Positions 1 to 8,749 of a stretch of 40,121 bases of DNA are shown one piece after another. The stretch covers positions 1 through 40,121 of the forward strand of contig JBEBSD010000058.1 in NCBI GenBank assembly GCA_040394475.1, given 5' to 3'. The notes under the pieces are model-generated. The model saw only the letters and a program-made list of their open reading frames with translations. It searched no databases and was not told where the DNA came from. The translations under genes were made by a program, and so were the position numbers. The first letter of the stretch is position 1. Every line of letters begins with the position of its first letter. Source of the stretch: JBEBSD01 sp040394475 (GTDB taxonomy: Bacteria > Bacteroidota > Bacteroidia > Cytophagales > Spirosomataceae).

Positions 1-118
1 AATGCTGCTTCTTCTGTGCTGCTTCCTGAAAATGCCGCCTGGAAACCCCATCCCCCCAAAACCTCTGTGCAACCTCCGTGTAAAACCTCTGGGGACCTCC
101 GTGTTACTTTTACGGGTT
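1..118. repeat. Intergenic direct repeat, copy 1
   Basis: This 118-base stretch recurs almost unchanged at 285-401, with a few substitutions and one single-base deletion. It ends in runs of the type CCTCTGTG..CTCCGTG, a motif commonly scattered between genes in Bacteroidota. The short open frame running through it has no recognisable protein features and is not called. The first 560 bases hold only these repeats and a promoter. Confidence 0.85.
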
Positions 119-196
119 GCTTTGGAAGATAAGCAGGAAGTTGATTTGTACCAATTAACCGGGAAAGTCATAAAAATATTAAATAAGGCAAAAATG

Positions 197-245
197 ACAC
201 GGAGTTTCACAGAGGAAAAAACACGGAGAAGGCGCAGAGAAAAAT
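197..245. repeat. Inverted CTCTGTG/CTCCGTG repeat unit
   Basis: The motif ACACGGAG..CACAGAGG appears here in the opposite orientation to the CCTCTGTG..CTCCGTG runs at 61-110 and 340-388. Transcripts through the region could therefore fold into long hairpins. The unit sits between the two direct repeats. No coding function is apparent. Confidence 0.6.
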
Positions 246-284
246 AGCCTACACCCTGGTCCTACTATACGCCTTCACTGCTCA

Positions 285-401
285 AATGCTGCTTCTTCTG
301 TGCTGCTTCCTGAAAATGCCGCCTGGAAACCCCATCCCCTCAAAACCTCTGTGGAACTCCGTGTAAAACCTCTGGGTACCTCCGTGTTACTTTTACGGGT
401 T
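285..401. repeat. Intergenic direct repeat, copy 2
   Basis: Second copy of the repeat at 1-118, offset by 284 bases. After it the sequence (402-510) becomes AT-rich leader DNA upstream of the sigma factor gene. Confidence 0.85.
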
Positions 402-510
402 GGTGAGCGTCCGCTGCTGCTCAGGGATAGCGTCTCTGCAGCAGTAGCGGATAAGGGATAAAAAGTTTAGGAGAAATAGCAAAAACGTTTAATAAATAAT
501 TTTAATAATG

Positions 511-518
511 TACTTTTG
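511..518 (+). promoter_or_regulatory. Candidate -7 element (TANNTTTG) upstream of the sigma factor gene
   Basis: TACTTTTG matches the Bacteroidota housekeeping -7 consensus TANNTTTG exactly. It lies about 44 bases upstream of the sigma factor start, in an AT-rich stretch. A TTT-containing run about 20 bases further upstream (near 488) could serve as a -33 element but is not an exact match. Confidence 0.4.
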
Positions 519-561
519 ACCAGCATTTGAAGCCAGGCATGTTATTATAGGATTTTTCAAA

Positions 562-1146
562 TTGGGACAAGAGGAAACAATATGGGAGCGGTTCAGGGAA
601 GGAGACCGATCGGCTTTCGAGCTGATCATCCGGGAATACTATCAGGTGCTTTTCGGATACGGCCGGCGTTTCTCAAATGATCCCGATCTTATAAAAGACT
701 GTATTCATGATCTGTTTGCGCATTTGTGGAGACGGAAGGCCTATTTGTCGGCTACCGATTCGATAAAACCATATCTGCTCACCAGTCTGAGGAACCGGAT
801 TTTTAAAGAAAAGCAGCAGGAGTCTCTTTTCGATTTGCTCGACAATACCCTGTACGACGATTTTCCTGCCGAAGAATCCGTGCAGGATCGGCTTATCGCA
901 GACGAGGAAAACGTTATCGTTCATAAGCGTCTCCACCAGGCATTAAAGTCCCTTACGCCTCGTCAGTATGAAGCGGTCTACCTGCGCTATTTTCAGAACC
1001 TTTCCAATGAGCAGATAGCCGGCATTATGCACATTTCCAAACCGGCAGTCGCGAATCTCCTGCATGCAACACTGCGGATCCTGAAAGAAAAATGGTTCTC
1101 ACTTTCGCTGATGATTTTGTTTTTCTTCCTGAATGCCTGTAAGTAA
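562..1146 (+). CDS. ECF RNA polymerase sigma factor (FecI/RpoE-like)
   Basis: This 194-residue protein has the two domains of an extracytoplasmic-function sigma factor. Region 2 (about residues 18-82, with RFSNDPDLIKDCIHDLF and a W/R-rich stretch) binds core polymerase and the -10 DNA. Region 4 (about 124-178, with LTPRQYEAVYLRYFQNLS followed by a helix-turn-helix) binds the -35 DNA. The start is a TTG at 562, because the ATG at 582 is out of frame and an upstream stop lies at 517-519. The last 16 residues are unusually hydrophobic (LSLMILFFFLNACK). The gene precedes a FecR-type anti-sigma gene and a SusC/SusD pair, the usual Bacteroidota arrangement in which ligand binding at the outer membrane releases the sigma factor to transcribe the uptake genes. 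The family is certain; the regulated target is inferred from position. Confidence 0.93.
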   Translation: MGQEETIWERFREGDRSAFELIIREYYQVLFGYGRRFSNDPDLIKDCIHDLFAHLWRRKAYLSATDSIKPYLLTSLRNRIFKEKQQESLFDLLDNTLYDDFPAEESVQDRLIADEENVIVHKRLHQALKSLTPRQYEAVYLRYFQNLSNEQIAGIMHISKPAVANLLHATLRILKEKWFSLSLMILFFFLNACK

Positions 1147-1183
1147 CCGGCTGCTCGAAACCGCGTACAAACCGCGCCATTAC

Positions 1184-1201
1184 GCAGGTCAGGAGACCTG
1201 C
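1184..1201 (+). other. Perfect hairpin between sigma and anti-sigma genes
   Basis: GCAGGTC and GACCTGC form a perfect 7-bp stem with a 4-base loop in the 150-base gap between the two genes. A run of eight T lies about 20 bases downstream (1221-1228), too far for a canonical terminator. It could act as an attenuator or mRNA-processing structure. Confidence 0.4.
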
Positions 1202-1296
1202 TTTCGCCCTCCCAATCAAATTTTTTTTCCATTCTTTCATGATAATTGACCTTCGGGCGGATTCTGAAATAGCAGGCGCAGTAAGAAAATTATTCT

Positions 1297-2355
1297 ATGG
1301 AAAAATACGCTGGCTACGGGCTGGAAGAATTTTTATCCGACAACGATTTCCGGCAGTGGGTGCTGGACGGAAAGCCCGGCGGGCATCCGGTATGGCCACT
1401 GCTGGCCATGTACTTGCCCGCTGAATCGGAAGTCATGGAGCAGGCTGCGGAACTGCTGTTGCTGTGGCAGCAGGAGGCTGCTCTTGACAAACAGGAAATC
1501 ACTTATGAAACCGAACGCATCTTGTCGGTTACCTACAGCAAGCCGTTCAGGCGGCTATCGGCAGGGACCTGGTCAGCGGCTGCTGCAGTAGTGGTGTTGC
1601 TCCTCGCCGGATGGGGTATCTGGTCATATTCCTCCGGCTCCGCCGGCCCCTTTGATGCAACGTACAAAAAAATTGCCGCCGCTGACCTCCGTGAAATCAG
1701 CAATGAAAGCGATTCACCACAGACCGTCTTCCTGCCCGATTCAAGTGAAGTCCGCCTCTCTCCGCAAGCCCGGATCCGGTATTCCGCTCAATTGGGCACG
1801 GCACTGGCGCCTGATCCCGGAAAGAGAGAAGTGTACATGACGGGGACGGTCTTCTTTGCTATTTCGAAGAATAAAGAACTCCCTTTTTTAGTTTATGCCG
1901 ATGGCCTGCTCACCCGGGTCCTGGGGACCAGTTTTACGATACGTTCTTCCGGGCAATCGGTTTCGGTAGAAGTAAAAACAGGCCGGGTTACCGTAAAGCG
2001 GCTTGACGATAGTGAAGAGGTGGTCCTGGCGCCGAACCAGAAAATAACCTACATGTCAGCGAACAGGCAATTGGAAAAGGACCTGGCCTACGATCCTGGC
2101 ATTCTGTCGGAAGTGCCCGCTACGCCGATGTTCGCTTTTGACAACGCACCTATTGCAGCGGTATTCGAAGTGCTGGAAAAAGCCTATGGCATCCCGATTC
2201 AGTTCGACCCGGAAGTCATGGAGCATTGCTACCTCAATGTTCACCTGGGAACCGAATCCTTTTATGAAAAAATGGATATCATTTGCAGAACCATTCAGGC
2301 AGAGCTGGTGATCGCTGAAGGAAAAGCGTTTGTCAAAACCGACGGCTGCAGCTGA
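1297..2355 (+). CDS. FecR-family anti-sigma factor with DUF4974 domain
   Basis: This 352-residue inner-membrane protein has a cytoplasmic N-terminus (about 1-90, including a W/L-rich segment likely to hold the sigma factor), one membrane helix at about 91-111, a periplasmic FecR domain at about 140-235 (TVFLPDSSEVRLSP, then GTVFFAIS and VLGTSFTI) and a C-terminal DUF4974 domain at about 279-347. In this family the periplasmic part contacts the STN domain of the partner TonB receptor and passes the substrate signal to the sigma factor. Here the partner would be the SusC protein encoded immediately downstream, which does carry an STN domain. Length and domain order are typical, and nothing appears truncated. 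Confidence 0.92.
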   Translation: MEKYAGYGLEEFLSDNDFRQWVLDGKPGGHPVWPLLAMYLPAESEVMEQAAELLLLWQQEAALDKQEITYETERILSVTYSKPFRRLSAGTWSAAAAVVVLLLAGWGIWSYSSGSAGPFDATYKKIAAADLREISNESDSPQTVFLPDSSEVRLSPQARIRYSAQLGTALAPDPGKREVYMTGTVFFAISKNKELPFLVYADGLLTRVLGTSFTIRSSGQSVSVEVKTGRVTVKRLDDSEEVVLAPNQKITYMSANRQLEKDLAYDPGILSEVPATPMFAFDNAPIAAVFEVLEKAYGIPIQFDPEVMEHCYLNVHLGTESFYEKMDIICRTIQAELVIAEGKAFVKTDGCS

Positions 2356-2501
2356 GCTCCGCCATTCACCCATAAACAGCTCTTTTTATGTAACAACCAT
2401 TTTAAGGACAAGCCCCGGTGCAATGTGTATGTTCTTTCCAGTCACCGGAGCGCTTTTTATCAACCTGGAAGGAATGTTCTTTACCATAAACGAATCTATC
2501 T

Positions 2502-5500
2502 ATGTTAAACCATTATTCGATCCGGAAGGAAATTGCCGCTGTCGTTCGACTGGCAAGTATTCCATTTCTATTGACAGTGCTCTGCGTTGGTTTTGCTTTT
2601 GCCGATATCAGCGAGGCACAGGGGCTATTGAATAAGCAGGTGGCAATCCCGACCGGTACCAGGAGCCTGCAAACCGTTCTGAAAGAGGTGGAGCAAAGCG
2701 CTCATGTCCGTTTTTCATACGTTCCGTCACTTGTGAGGCACAAAAGAGCTTATGTGGCGGAGGGCAACCAAAGCCTGAAGGAAATGCTGGACCAGCTATT
2801 GACGCCCCACCAGCTGGCGTACGAGGTTTCGGGACGGTACATCATCCTGACGAAAGCCAGGCCGGGGCAATCTTCCGGGCTGTTGAATACGATCGAAACG
2901 GGCGCCGTACCCGCTGCAACCGAAGCTGCAGATCGGGAAGTGACAGGGAAAGTGACCGATGAAAACGGGGAAGGGTTGCCGGGAGTAAGCGTGATCCTCG
3001 TGGGCACTTCAAGAGGCACCACAACGGATATAAGCGGCGCATTTAAACTCAACGTTCCCGACAACAACGCTGTCCTTGCTTTCAGTTTCGTGGGATTTGT
3101 CAACCAGGAAATTGCCGTGGGAAACCGCACCCATATCGATCTTACGCTGGTGCCGGACTACCGGACACTCGATGAATTGGTCGTGGTAGGATACGGAACC
3201 CAGAAGAAAGTAAACCTGACCGGGGCGGTATCCACAGTAGACATTGCCAAAGAAACCGAAAGCCGCCCGATAACAACCTTGTCTTCCGGACTTTCCGGAC
3301 TTGCTGCGGGGCTTTACGTCAACCAGGGCAGCGGCAGGCCGGGTAACGATGGTGCATCGTTGCGGATCCGCGGCCAGGGAACCCTGAACAATTCCAATCC
3401 GCTCGTTGTTATCGACGGCGTGGTAGGGGATATGAACCAGCTGAACCCGCAGGATGTCGAATCGATATCGGTGCTGAAAGATGCGGCATCGGCAGCTATT
3501 TACGGGTCGAGAGCTGCTAACGGCGTGGTGCTCATTACCACTAAAAAGGGAAAATCGGGAGAGTTTAAGGTCAACTACAACGCATTTTTCTCCACTGCCC
3601 GTCCTTCTAATGTCGTAAAGACGGTATCCAATTATGCCAATTACATGGAGCTGATGAACGAAGGCTTCAGCAATTCGGACCCCAATGCTACCCCGAGATT
3701 CTCTCAGGCCCGTATCGATGAATGGCGGGCCAATGAAGGCGGGGACCCGCTGAAATACCCCAATACCGAATGGACCGATGAGGTGTTTAAACGGAACTTA
3801 TTGCAAAACCATAATTTGTCATTCTCGGGCGGAAGCGAAACAATCCGCTATTTCGGGTCGTTTGGCTACCTGAACAATCCCGGGATTATCGAAAAAGCCG
3901 GGTATAAGCGGTATTCGGGCCGGGTAAACCTGGAGACCGATATCAAACCCTGGCTCACGCTGGGAGCGATGCTCAATGGGGTGGTCGCCAATACCGAGAT
4001 CGGTACCAATACGATCGAGGATGTGTTCAACTATGCCGGTGCGAGTACGCCCGGGATGGTCCTGCGGGCTCCTGACGGCAGGTATGGAGGTCCCAATAAC
4101 CCGGAAGATGATCCCCAGTCGAATAACGTGCTGCACAACCTGAACAACCGGAAAGGCGATATAAGGCTGAACAAAATGAGCAGCCGGTTTTATGGCAAAT
4201 TACGGCCCTTTGAAGGGCTGAGCATCGAAGGGTCCTTTAATTATACCCTCGAAGATACCCTGCTTTACAGCCAGCCCATGTTTAACGACCGGTGGGATTT
4301 TCTGACCAATACGATTTCCAGAGCAGGTGTCGGGCGGACTTCGGTGAACAATCTCAACCTGAAGAACTACAATTATTACATGGATGGATTGATCCGGTAC
4401 GATAAGACCATCGGTGAAAAGCTCTCCCTGAATGTGATGGTTGGGACCAGCCAGGAGTATTATAAGAAAACATATTTTTCGGCTGCTAAAATGGACCTGG
4501 TGGATCCCGACCTGAGCGTGCTCGATGCCGCCACCCTGGACGCATCTGCCGGCGGAAACGCTACCGACTGGGCCATGCGTTCCTATTTTGGGAGAATTAA
4601 CCTTGGGTGGGACGATAAATACTTATTTGAAGCCAATCTCCGGCGGGATGGTACCTCCCGGTTTGCCAGCGGCTCGAGCCGCTGGGGCGTTTTCCCTTCT
4701 TTCTCTGCCGGCTGGCGGATTTCAGAAGAGTCCTTCTTTGATGTGGCCTGGCTGCCCAGCCTGAAACTCCGCGGTTCCTACGGGTCGCTGGGTAACAACT
4801 CCGTAGGCAACTATGAGTACCAGGCCGTTTACAACGCTGCCAACTATATCCTGAACAACAACCTGTTTGTAGGGTTCGCTCAAACCGCCTTGTCGAATGC
4901 GGCGCTGACCTGGGAGAGTACTTACATTACTAACCTGGGACTTGATTTTGATCTGTTCAACTACAAGCTGGGAGGCTCGCTTGAAGTATTCAGCAAGCGG
5001 ACCAAAAACATCCTGATCAACCTGCCGGCGCCCCTGGTGGTGGGCAATGCCTCCATCCCCAAGCAAAATGCTGCGGAAGTGTTGAACAAAGGAATCGAGC
5101 TGAACCTTACTTATCGTGACAAGGTCGGGGATTTCAACTACCGAATAGGAGGGAATTTTACATTTGTGGACAACAAAGTGACCAAGTACAAGGGGGATGA
5201 ACGCACGATCAGCGGCTCAGAGCTGATCCAGGAGGGATATGCGATCAATACGCAATACATCCTGCTGGTAGACCGCCTGCTGCAAACTGAAGATGATTAT
5301 AAACTGGTAACGAAGATGATCGCCGACGCTCCCGTCGATCCGGCCACCGGCAATCAGCGCAATCCGTTCGCGGCTTACGGGACCCCGCAACTGGGAGACT
5401 TTCTCTATAAAGACACCAATGGCGACGGTATTATCAACGACGAAGACCGGGTGACGACGGGGCACGGTACCGCTCCGAGAGCCTCGTATGGCGTGAATGT

Positions 5501-5942
5501 AGGGTTTGACTGGAAAGGTTTTGACTTCTCCATGCTGCTGCAGGGAACCTCGGGCTTAAAGGTGATCTGGCACGACCTCTATCACACCACCGGTGTAAGG
5601 TGGGGGTATCAGATCAACCAGGAAGTTGCCGATCAGCGCTGGTATGCCGGGCGGACCGACGCCACCTATCCGAGGCTGCTGAACTATACCGACGGCCGCA
5701 ATACCCGCGCCAATGATTTCTGGTTGCAGGACAAAGCCTACATGCGGCTGAAAAATGTGCAGCTTGGCTACACGCTTCCCTCCGCACTTACCAATACCCT
5801 TAAAATAGCCACCTTAAGGGTGTATGGCAGCCTTGAGAATTACCTGACGTTTACCGGATACAAAGGCTTTGATCCGGAAGTGAAGGGTACGCAATACCCG
5901 ACACTCAAGCAAGTATTGTTTGGAGTCAACATCACTTTCTAA
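2502..5942 (+). CDS. SusC/RagA-type TonB-linked outer membrane transporter with STN domain
   Basis: This 1146-residue outer-membrane importer begins with a basic segment and hydrophobic signal peptide (about 10-36). It continues with an STN (secretin/TonB N-terminal) signalling domain at about 57-118, a carboxypeptidase-regulatory-like beta-sandwich at about 147-216, the SusC signature DELVVVGYGTQKKVNLTGAV at 224-243, a plug domain with SISVLKDAASAAIYGSRAAN, and a long beta-barrel ending in phenylalanine (ITF). The STN domain marks it as a transducer that talks to the upstream FecR protein. The SusD lipoprotein gene starts 14 bases after its stop, so the two form one import complex. The substrate cannot be told: no glycosidase, peptidase or sulfatase gene is adjacent. 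Confidence 0.95.
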   Translation: MLNHYSIRKEIAAVVRLASIPFLLTVLCVGFAFADISEAQGLLNKQVAIPTGTRSLQTVLKEVEQSAHVRFSYVPSLVRHKRAYVAEGNQSLKEMLDQLLTPHQLAYEVSGRYIILTKARPGQSSGLLNTIETGAVPAATEAADREVTGKVTDENGEGLPGVSVILVGTSRGTTTDISGAFKLNVPDNNAVLAFSFVGFVNQEIAVGNRTHIDLTLVPDYRTLDELVVVGYGTQKKVNLTGAVSTVDIAKETESRPITTLSSGLSGLAAGLYVNQGSGRPGNDGASLRIRGQGTLNNSNPLVVIDGVVGDMNQLNPQDVESISVLKDAASAAIYGSRAANGVVLITTKKGKSGEFKVNYNAFFSTARPSNVVKTVSNYANYMELMNEGFSNSDPNATPRFSQARIDEWRANEGGDPLKYPNTEWTDEVFKRNLLQNHNLSFSGGSETIRYFGSFGYLNNPGIIEKAGYKRYSGRVNLETDIKPWLTLGAMLNGVVANTEIGTNTIEDVFNYAGASTPGMVLRAPDGRYGGPNNPEDDPQSNNVLHNLNNRKGDIRLNKMSSRFYGKLRPFEGLSIEGSFNYTLEDTLLYSQPMFNDRWDFLTNTISRAGVGRTSVNNLNLKNYNYYMDGLIRYDKTIGEKLSLNVMVGTSQEYYKKTYFSAAKMDLVDPDLSVLDAATLDASAGGNATDWAMRSYFGRINLGWDDKYLFEANLRRDGTSRFASGSSRWGVFPSFSAGWRISEESFFDVAWLPSLKLRGSYGSLGNNSVGNYEYQAVYNAANYILNNNLFVGFAQTALSNAALTWESTYITNLGLDFDLFNYKLGGSLEVFSKRTKNILINLPAPLVVGNASIPKQNAAEVLNKGIELNLTYRDKVGDFNYRIGGNFTFVDNKVTKYKGDERTISGSELIQEGYAINTQYILLVDRLLQTEDDYKLVTKMIADAPVDPATGNQRNPFAAYGTPQLGDFLYKDTNGDGIINDEDRVTTGHGTAPRASYGVNVGFDWKGFDFSMLLQGTSGLKVIWHDLYHTTGVRWGYQINQEVADQRWYAGRTDATYPRLLNYTDGRNTRANDFWLQDKAYMRLKNVQLGYTLPSALTNTLKIATLRVYGSLENYLTFTGYKGFDPEVKGTQYPTLKQVLFGVNITF

Positions 5943-5956
5943 CTAGAACATCGATC

Positions 5957-7657
5957 ATGAAAAAGCTATTAGTTATAGTATTGACCGTCGTAGTCAGCAG
6001 TTGCTATGACCTGGATACGAAACCCTATGATAAGGTAAGTTCGGGCTCTTTCTGGAAGACCGAAGCGCACGCCGTGCAAGGAGTGCTGGGGGTGTACAAC
6101 GACATGAAGAATGAGCAATTGTTCGGCCTCTTTTACATGTTTGACAACGTGACCGACATTGCGATCGGCTATGATCCCCAGGGCATGGGGAATATTATCA
6201 ATGGAGATTTCACTGACCGCACGGGAATTATTGTGGACCGTTGGAGGCGCGGGTTTGACGGCATTCAGCGCGCCAACACGGTCATCCGGAATGTTTCCGA
6301 AATGGATATTCCGGCGGAGACGAAGAACGCGGTGATCGGTGAAGCACGTTTCCTGAGAGGGTTTTTCTATTTTCATTTACTCAACCTGTACGGCGGTCTT
6401 CCGCTCTATGACGAAACGCTCGATCTGAACAAGGACTTTAACCAGTTGCTGCTCCCAAGAAGCTCGGAAGCGGAGGTAAGGGCGTTTATCCTGGCCGATC
6501 TTACTGCGGCTGTTGAATCGCTGCCAGTGGCTTACCCGGCGGATCAGCGGGGGCGGGTCACTAAAGGGGCCGCAACGGCCCTGCGCGGGAAAGTGTACCT
6601 GTTCAATAAAGAATGGGAGAAGGCGGTACAGGATTTTGAAGACGTGGTCTATAATCGTTCCGACAATTATGGCTATGCCTTGTATCCCGATTACGGCGGC
6701 TTGTTCAAGTTTGAAGGGCATGCGAGCAGTGAAATGATTTTCGCCATTCAGAACAAAGGGGGGGTGGGTTTCCCCTACGGAATGCCGTTCGCGTTTTACC
6801 TGGGCACGCGTTCTACCTTCGGCAGCTGCTGGAACAACGGCATGCCCAGTACGGCCCTGGCCGATATGTATGAAAACAAAGACGGCTCACCTTTTGACTG
6901 GGACGATCACTTCCCTGGTTACAACGCGAGTAATGCGGTGAAGCAGGCAACGATGCTGGCTACGCAGGCTTCGGGCGTATTAACATCGGTGCCGGATACC
7001 GCTAAGTTGGGCGATATCTACCGGAATCGCGACCCCCGTATGGTGGAAACGCTGGTAGTCCCCTACTCCTGGCAGATGGGCTGGAACGCCAATGCACCCA
7101 GGAATATGCAGCTCGTACTGGCTACAGGCGTCAACGAAAATTTCGGACAAATCCGTAACAACCGGGGCTGGAATACCTATGTATGGCGGAAGTTTGTACC
7201 GGAAGCTAACCTGAACGGAGAACTGACCGACCGGGCGCACACGCCGTTTAACTTTCCCATGATCCGGCTGGCGGATGTGATGCTGATGCTCGCTGAAGCC
7301 TATAACGAGACAGGCCAGGAGGAGAAGGCGATTGCTGAAATCAACAAAGTCAGAGAACGGTCGTCGATGCCTGCCTTGAACAGTGGTATCCCCGCGCTGG
7401 CGACCAGTGGAAAAGACGGGGTCTTCCAGCGTATTGTTCACGAACGTGCGGTGGAGCTTGCCTGTGAAGGGCACCGGTATTTTGACCTGAAGCGCTGGGG
7501 CCTGTTAAAGGCCTACACCGGGGGAGTGATCGAAAAAGGGATCATGGGGGATAACCTGTTTACCCGTGGTTTCCAGGACCGCCACGTCATCTGGCCCATA
7601 CCGGCGCAGGAAATTGAGGTCAATCCCGCATTGACCCAGAATCAGGGCTGGGAATAA
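5957..7657 (+). CDS. SusD/RagB-family nutrient-binding outer membrane lipoprotein
   Basis: This 566-residue protein has a lipoprotein signal ending in VVSSC, with the lipidated cysteine at residue 16. An N-terminal SusD-like region follows (ARFLRGFFYFHLLNLYGGLP at about residue 130) and then the C-terminal RagB/SusD helical domain with ERAVELACEGHRYFDLKRWG and an IPAQEIEVNPALTQNQGW ending, both hallmarks of the family. It sits on the cell surface as a lid over the SusC barrel and captures the nutrient. It is the last gene of the sigma/anti-sigma/SusC/SusD unit, and repeats follow directly after its stop codon. Confidence 0.95.
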   Translation: MKKLLVIVLTVVVSSCYDLDTKPYDKVSSGSFWKTEAHAVQGVLGVYNDMKNEQLFGLFYMFDNVTDIAIGYDPQGMGNIINGDFTDRTGIIVDRWRRGFDGIQRANTVIRNVSEMDIPAETKNAVIGEARFLRGFFYFHLLNLYGGLPLYDETLDLNKDFNQLLLPRSSEAEVRAFILADLTAAVESLPVAYPADQRGRVTKGAATALRGKVYLFNKEWEKAVQDFEDVVYNRSDNYGYALYPDYGGLFKFEGHASSEMIFAIQNKGGVGFPYGMPFAFYLGTRSTFGSCWNNGMPSTALADMYENKDGSPFDWDDHFPGYNASNAVKQATMLATQASGVLTSVPDTAKLGDIYRNRDPRMVETLVVPYSWQMGWNANAPRNMQLVLATGVNENFGQIRNNRGWNTYVWRKFVPEANLNGELTDRAHTPFNFPMIRLADVMLMLAEAYNETGQEEKAIAEINKVRERSSMPALNSGIPALATSGKDGVFQRIVHERAVELACEGHRYFDLKRWGLLKAYTGGVIEKGIMGDNLFTRGFQDRHVIWPIPAQEIEVNPALTQNQGWE

Positions 7658-7666
7658 CCAAATTGT

Positions 7667-7920
7667 CTTCGGCTCCGCTCCTCCCACAGCCACCCCGGCG
7701 GTTGAGCGGAGCCGAAACCTCCCGCGTATACCTGTCGCCTTCGACTGCGCTCAGTCAACGGAATTGTGCTCCTCCCACGGCTCCCCCCGGCGGTTGAACG
7801 CAGTCGAAACCCCGGGGCTGGTACCCGCGTATGCCTGTTGTCTTCGACTGCGCTCAGTCAACGGAATTGTGCTCCTCCCACGGCTTCCCCCGGCGGTTGA
7901 GCGCAGTCGAAACCCCGGGG
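7667..7920. repeat. Three tandem palindromic intergenic repeats
   Basis: Three units start at about 7667, 7739 and 7842. The last two are spaced exactly 103 bases apart. Each unit is an inverted repeat: TTCGACTGCGCTCA on the left pairs with TGAGCGCAGTCGAA on the right. The first unit is a variant (TTCGGCTCCGCTC with GAGCGGAGCCGAA) in which both arms have changed together, so pairing is kept. Open frames through this region are artefacts of the repeat. The gap from 7921 to 8039 contains no gene. Confidence 0.85.
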
Positions 7921-8039
7921 TGGTACCCACTGTACACACCTATCCTGCTCAAACGACCCTCGTCCCTGGCTTTATCGAAGACGGGCTATAGCATTTGTTT
8001 TAAAAAAATCTGAATTTTGAGGGGTTATTCAGATGTATT

Positions 8040-8696
8040 ATGCTGTACGAGTCATTTTCGGAGTTTCAGGAATTGCTTACGCAACGACTGGGAAAGCCAT
8101 TGCCGGGGAGAGCGGCGCAGTTTCGCATGGCAGCGGATTCTTACAGAGCTGTTGTGCAGCCTGATCCGGCCTTCCGGGGTCCGGCCATCCGGGGTACGGC
8201 CTTCCGGGAAAGCGCTGTCCTGGTGCTGTTTTATCCCTATCAGCAAACCGTTTATTTCCCGTTGATTCTTCGCCCCCAATACGATGGCGTGCATTCCGGA
8301 CAAATGGCCTTTCCGGGCGGCAGGTTCGAGCAAACCGATCGGGACCTGGTCCATACGGCCTTACGGGAAGCGGAAGAAGAAATCGGGATCCGGGAGACGG
8401 ATGTCACCATTTTGGGGAGGCTAAGTGAAATTTATGTTCCCGCCAGTAATACGAATGTGCAGCCGGTGATCGGAATAATGCCCTTCCGGCCCGTTTATGT
8501 CCCCGATCCGAGGGAAGTAGCGCAGGTTTATGAAGTGCAGCTTGAAAAAATTCAGGACCGCGGCATACTCAAAGAAGGTAAAATGCCGGTCCGGGGAGGC
8601 TTTATAAGGGCACCGTATTACGAATTGGATACGCAGCGGATTTGGGGAGCAACCGCCATGATGATCAGTGAGCTGTTGGAAATTCTTGAGCCGTAG
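8040..8696 (+). CDS. Nudix hydrolase, CoA pyrophosphatase (NudL/YeaB) type
   Basis: This 218-residue protein contains an extended Nudix box of the CoA-diphosphatase kind: a FPGGRFEQTD segment at about 91-100 followed by TALREAEEEIGI at about 106-117. Those glutamates bind the catalytic metal. Enzymes of this group cleave the pyrophosphate of coenzyme A or related nucleotides in the cytoplasm. A three-fold in-frame repeat of five residues (PAFRG, PAIRG, TAFRE) sits at residues 43-57 just before the Nudix core. The ATG at 8040 is the first in frame and gives the usual family length. A near-match to the -7 consensus (GAATTTTG at 8012-8019) lies upstream. Substrate specificity is inferred from the motif only. 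Confidence 0.88.
   Translation: MLYESFSEFQELLTQRLGKPLPGRAAQFRMAADSYRAVVQPDPAFRGPAIRGTAFRESAVLVLFYPYQQTVYFPLILRPQYDGVHSGQMAFPGGRFEQTDRDLVHTALREAEEEIGIRETDVTILGRLSEIYVPASNTNVQPVIGIMPFRPVYVPDPREVAQVYEVQLEKIQDRGILKEGKMPVRGGFIRAPYYELDTQRIWGATAMMISELLEILEP
8166..8210 (+). repeat. In-frame 15-bp tandem repeat (3 units) inside the Nudix gene
   Basis: Units at 8166-8180, 8181-8195 and 8196-8210 follow the pattern CCGGCCTTCCGGGGT with few changes. They encode PAFRG-PAIRG-TAFRE. Gain or loss of a unit would keep the reading frame. Confidence 0.85.
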
Positions 8697-8749
8697 CACT
8701 TTTTTTTGTAGTTTTACCAAAATAGAAAATTTTAGGTTCCTCCGGGTTT

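Noticed and set aside
7667..7920. CRISPR array
   Set aside because: Only three units, each a long palindrome with near-identical spacers and no cas genes nearby.
7751..8013. Short open frames between the SusD and Nudix genes
   Set aside because: They are translations of the palindromic repeat units and carry the same repeated peptide.
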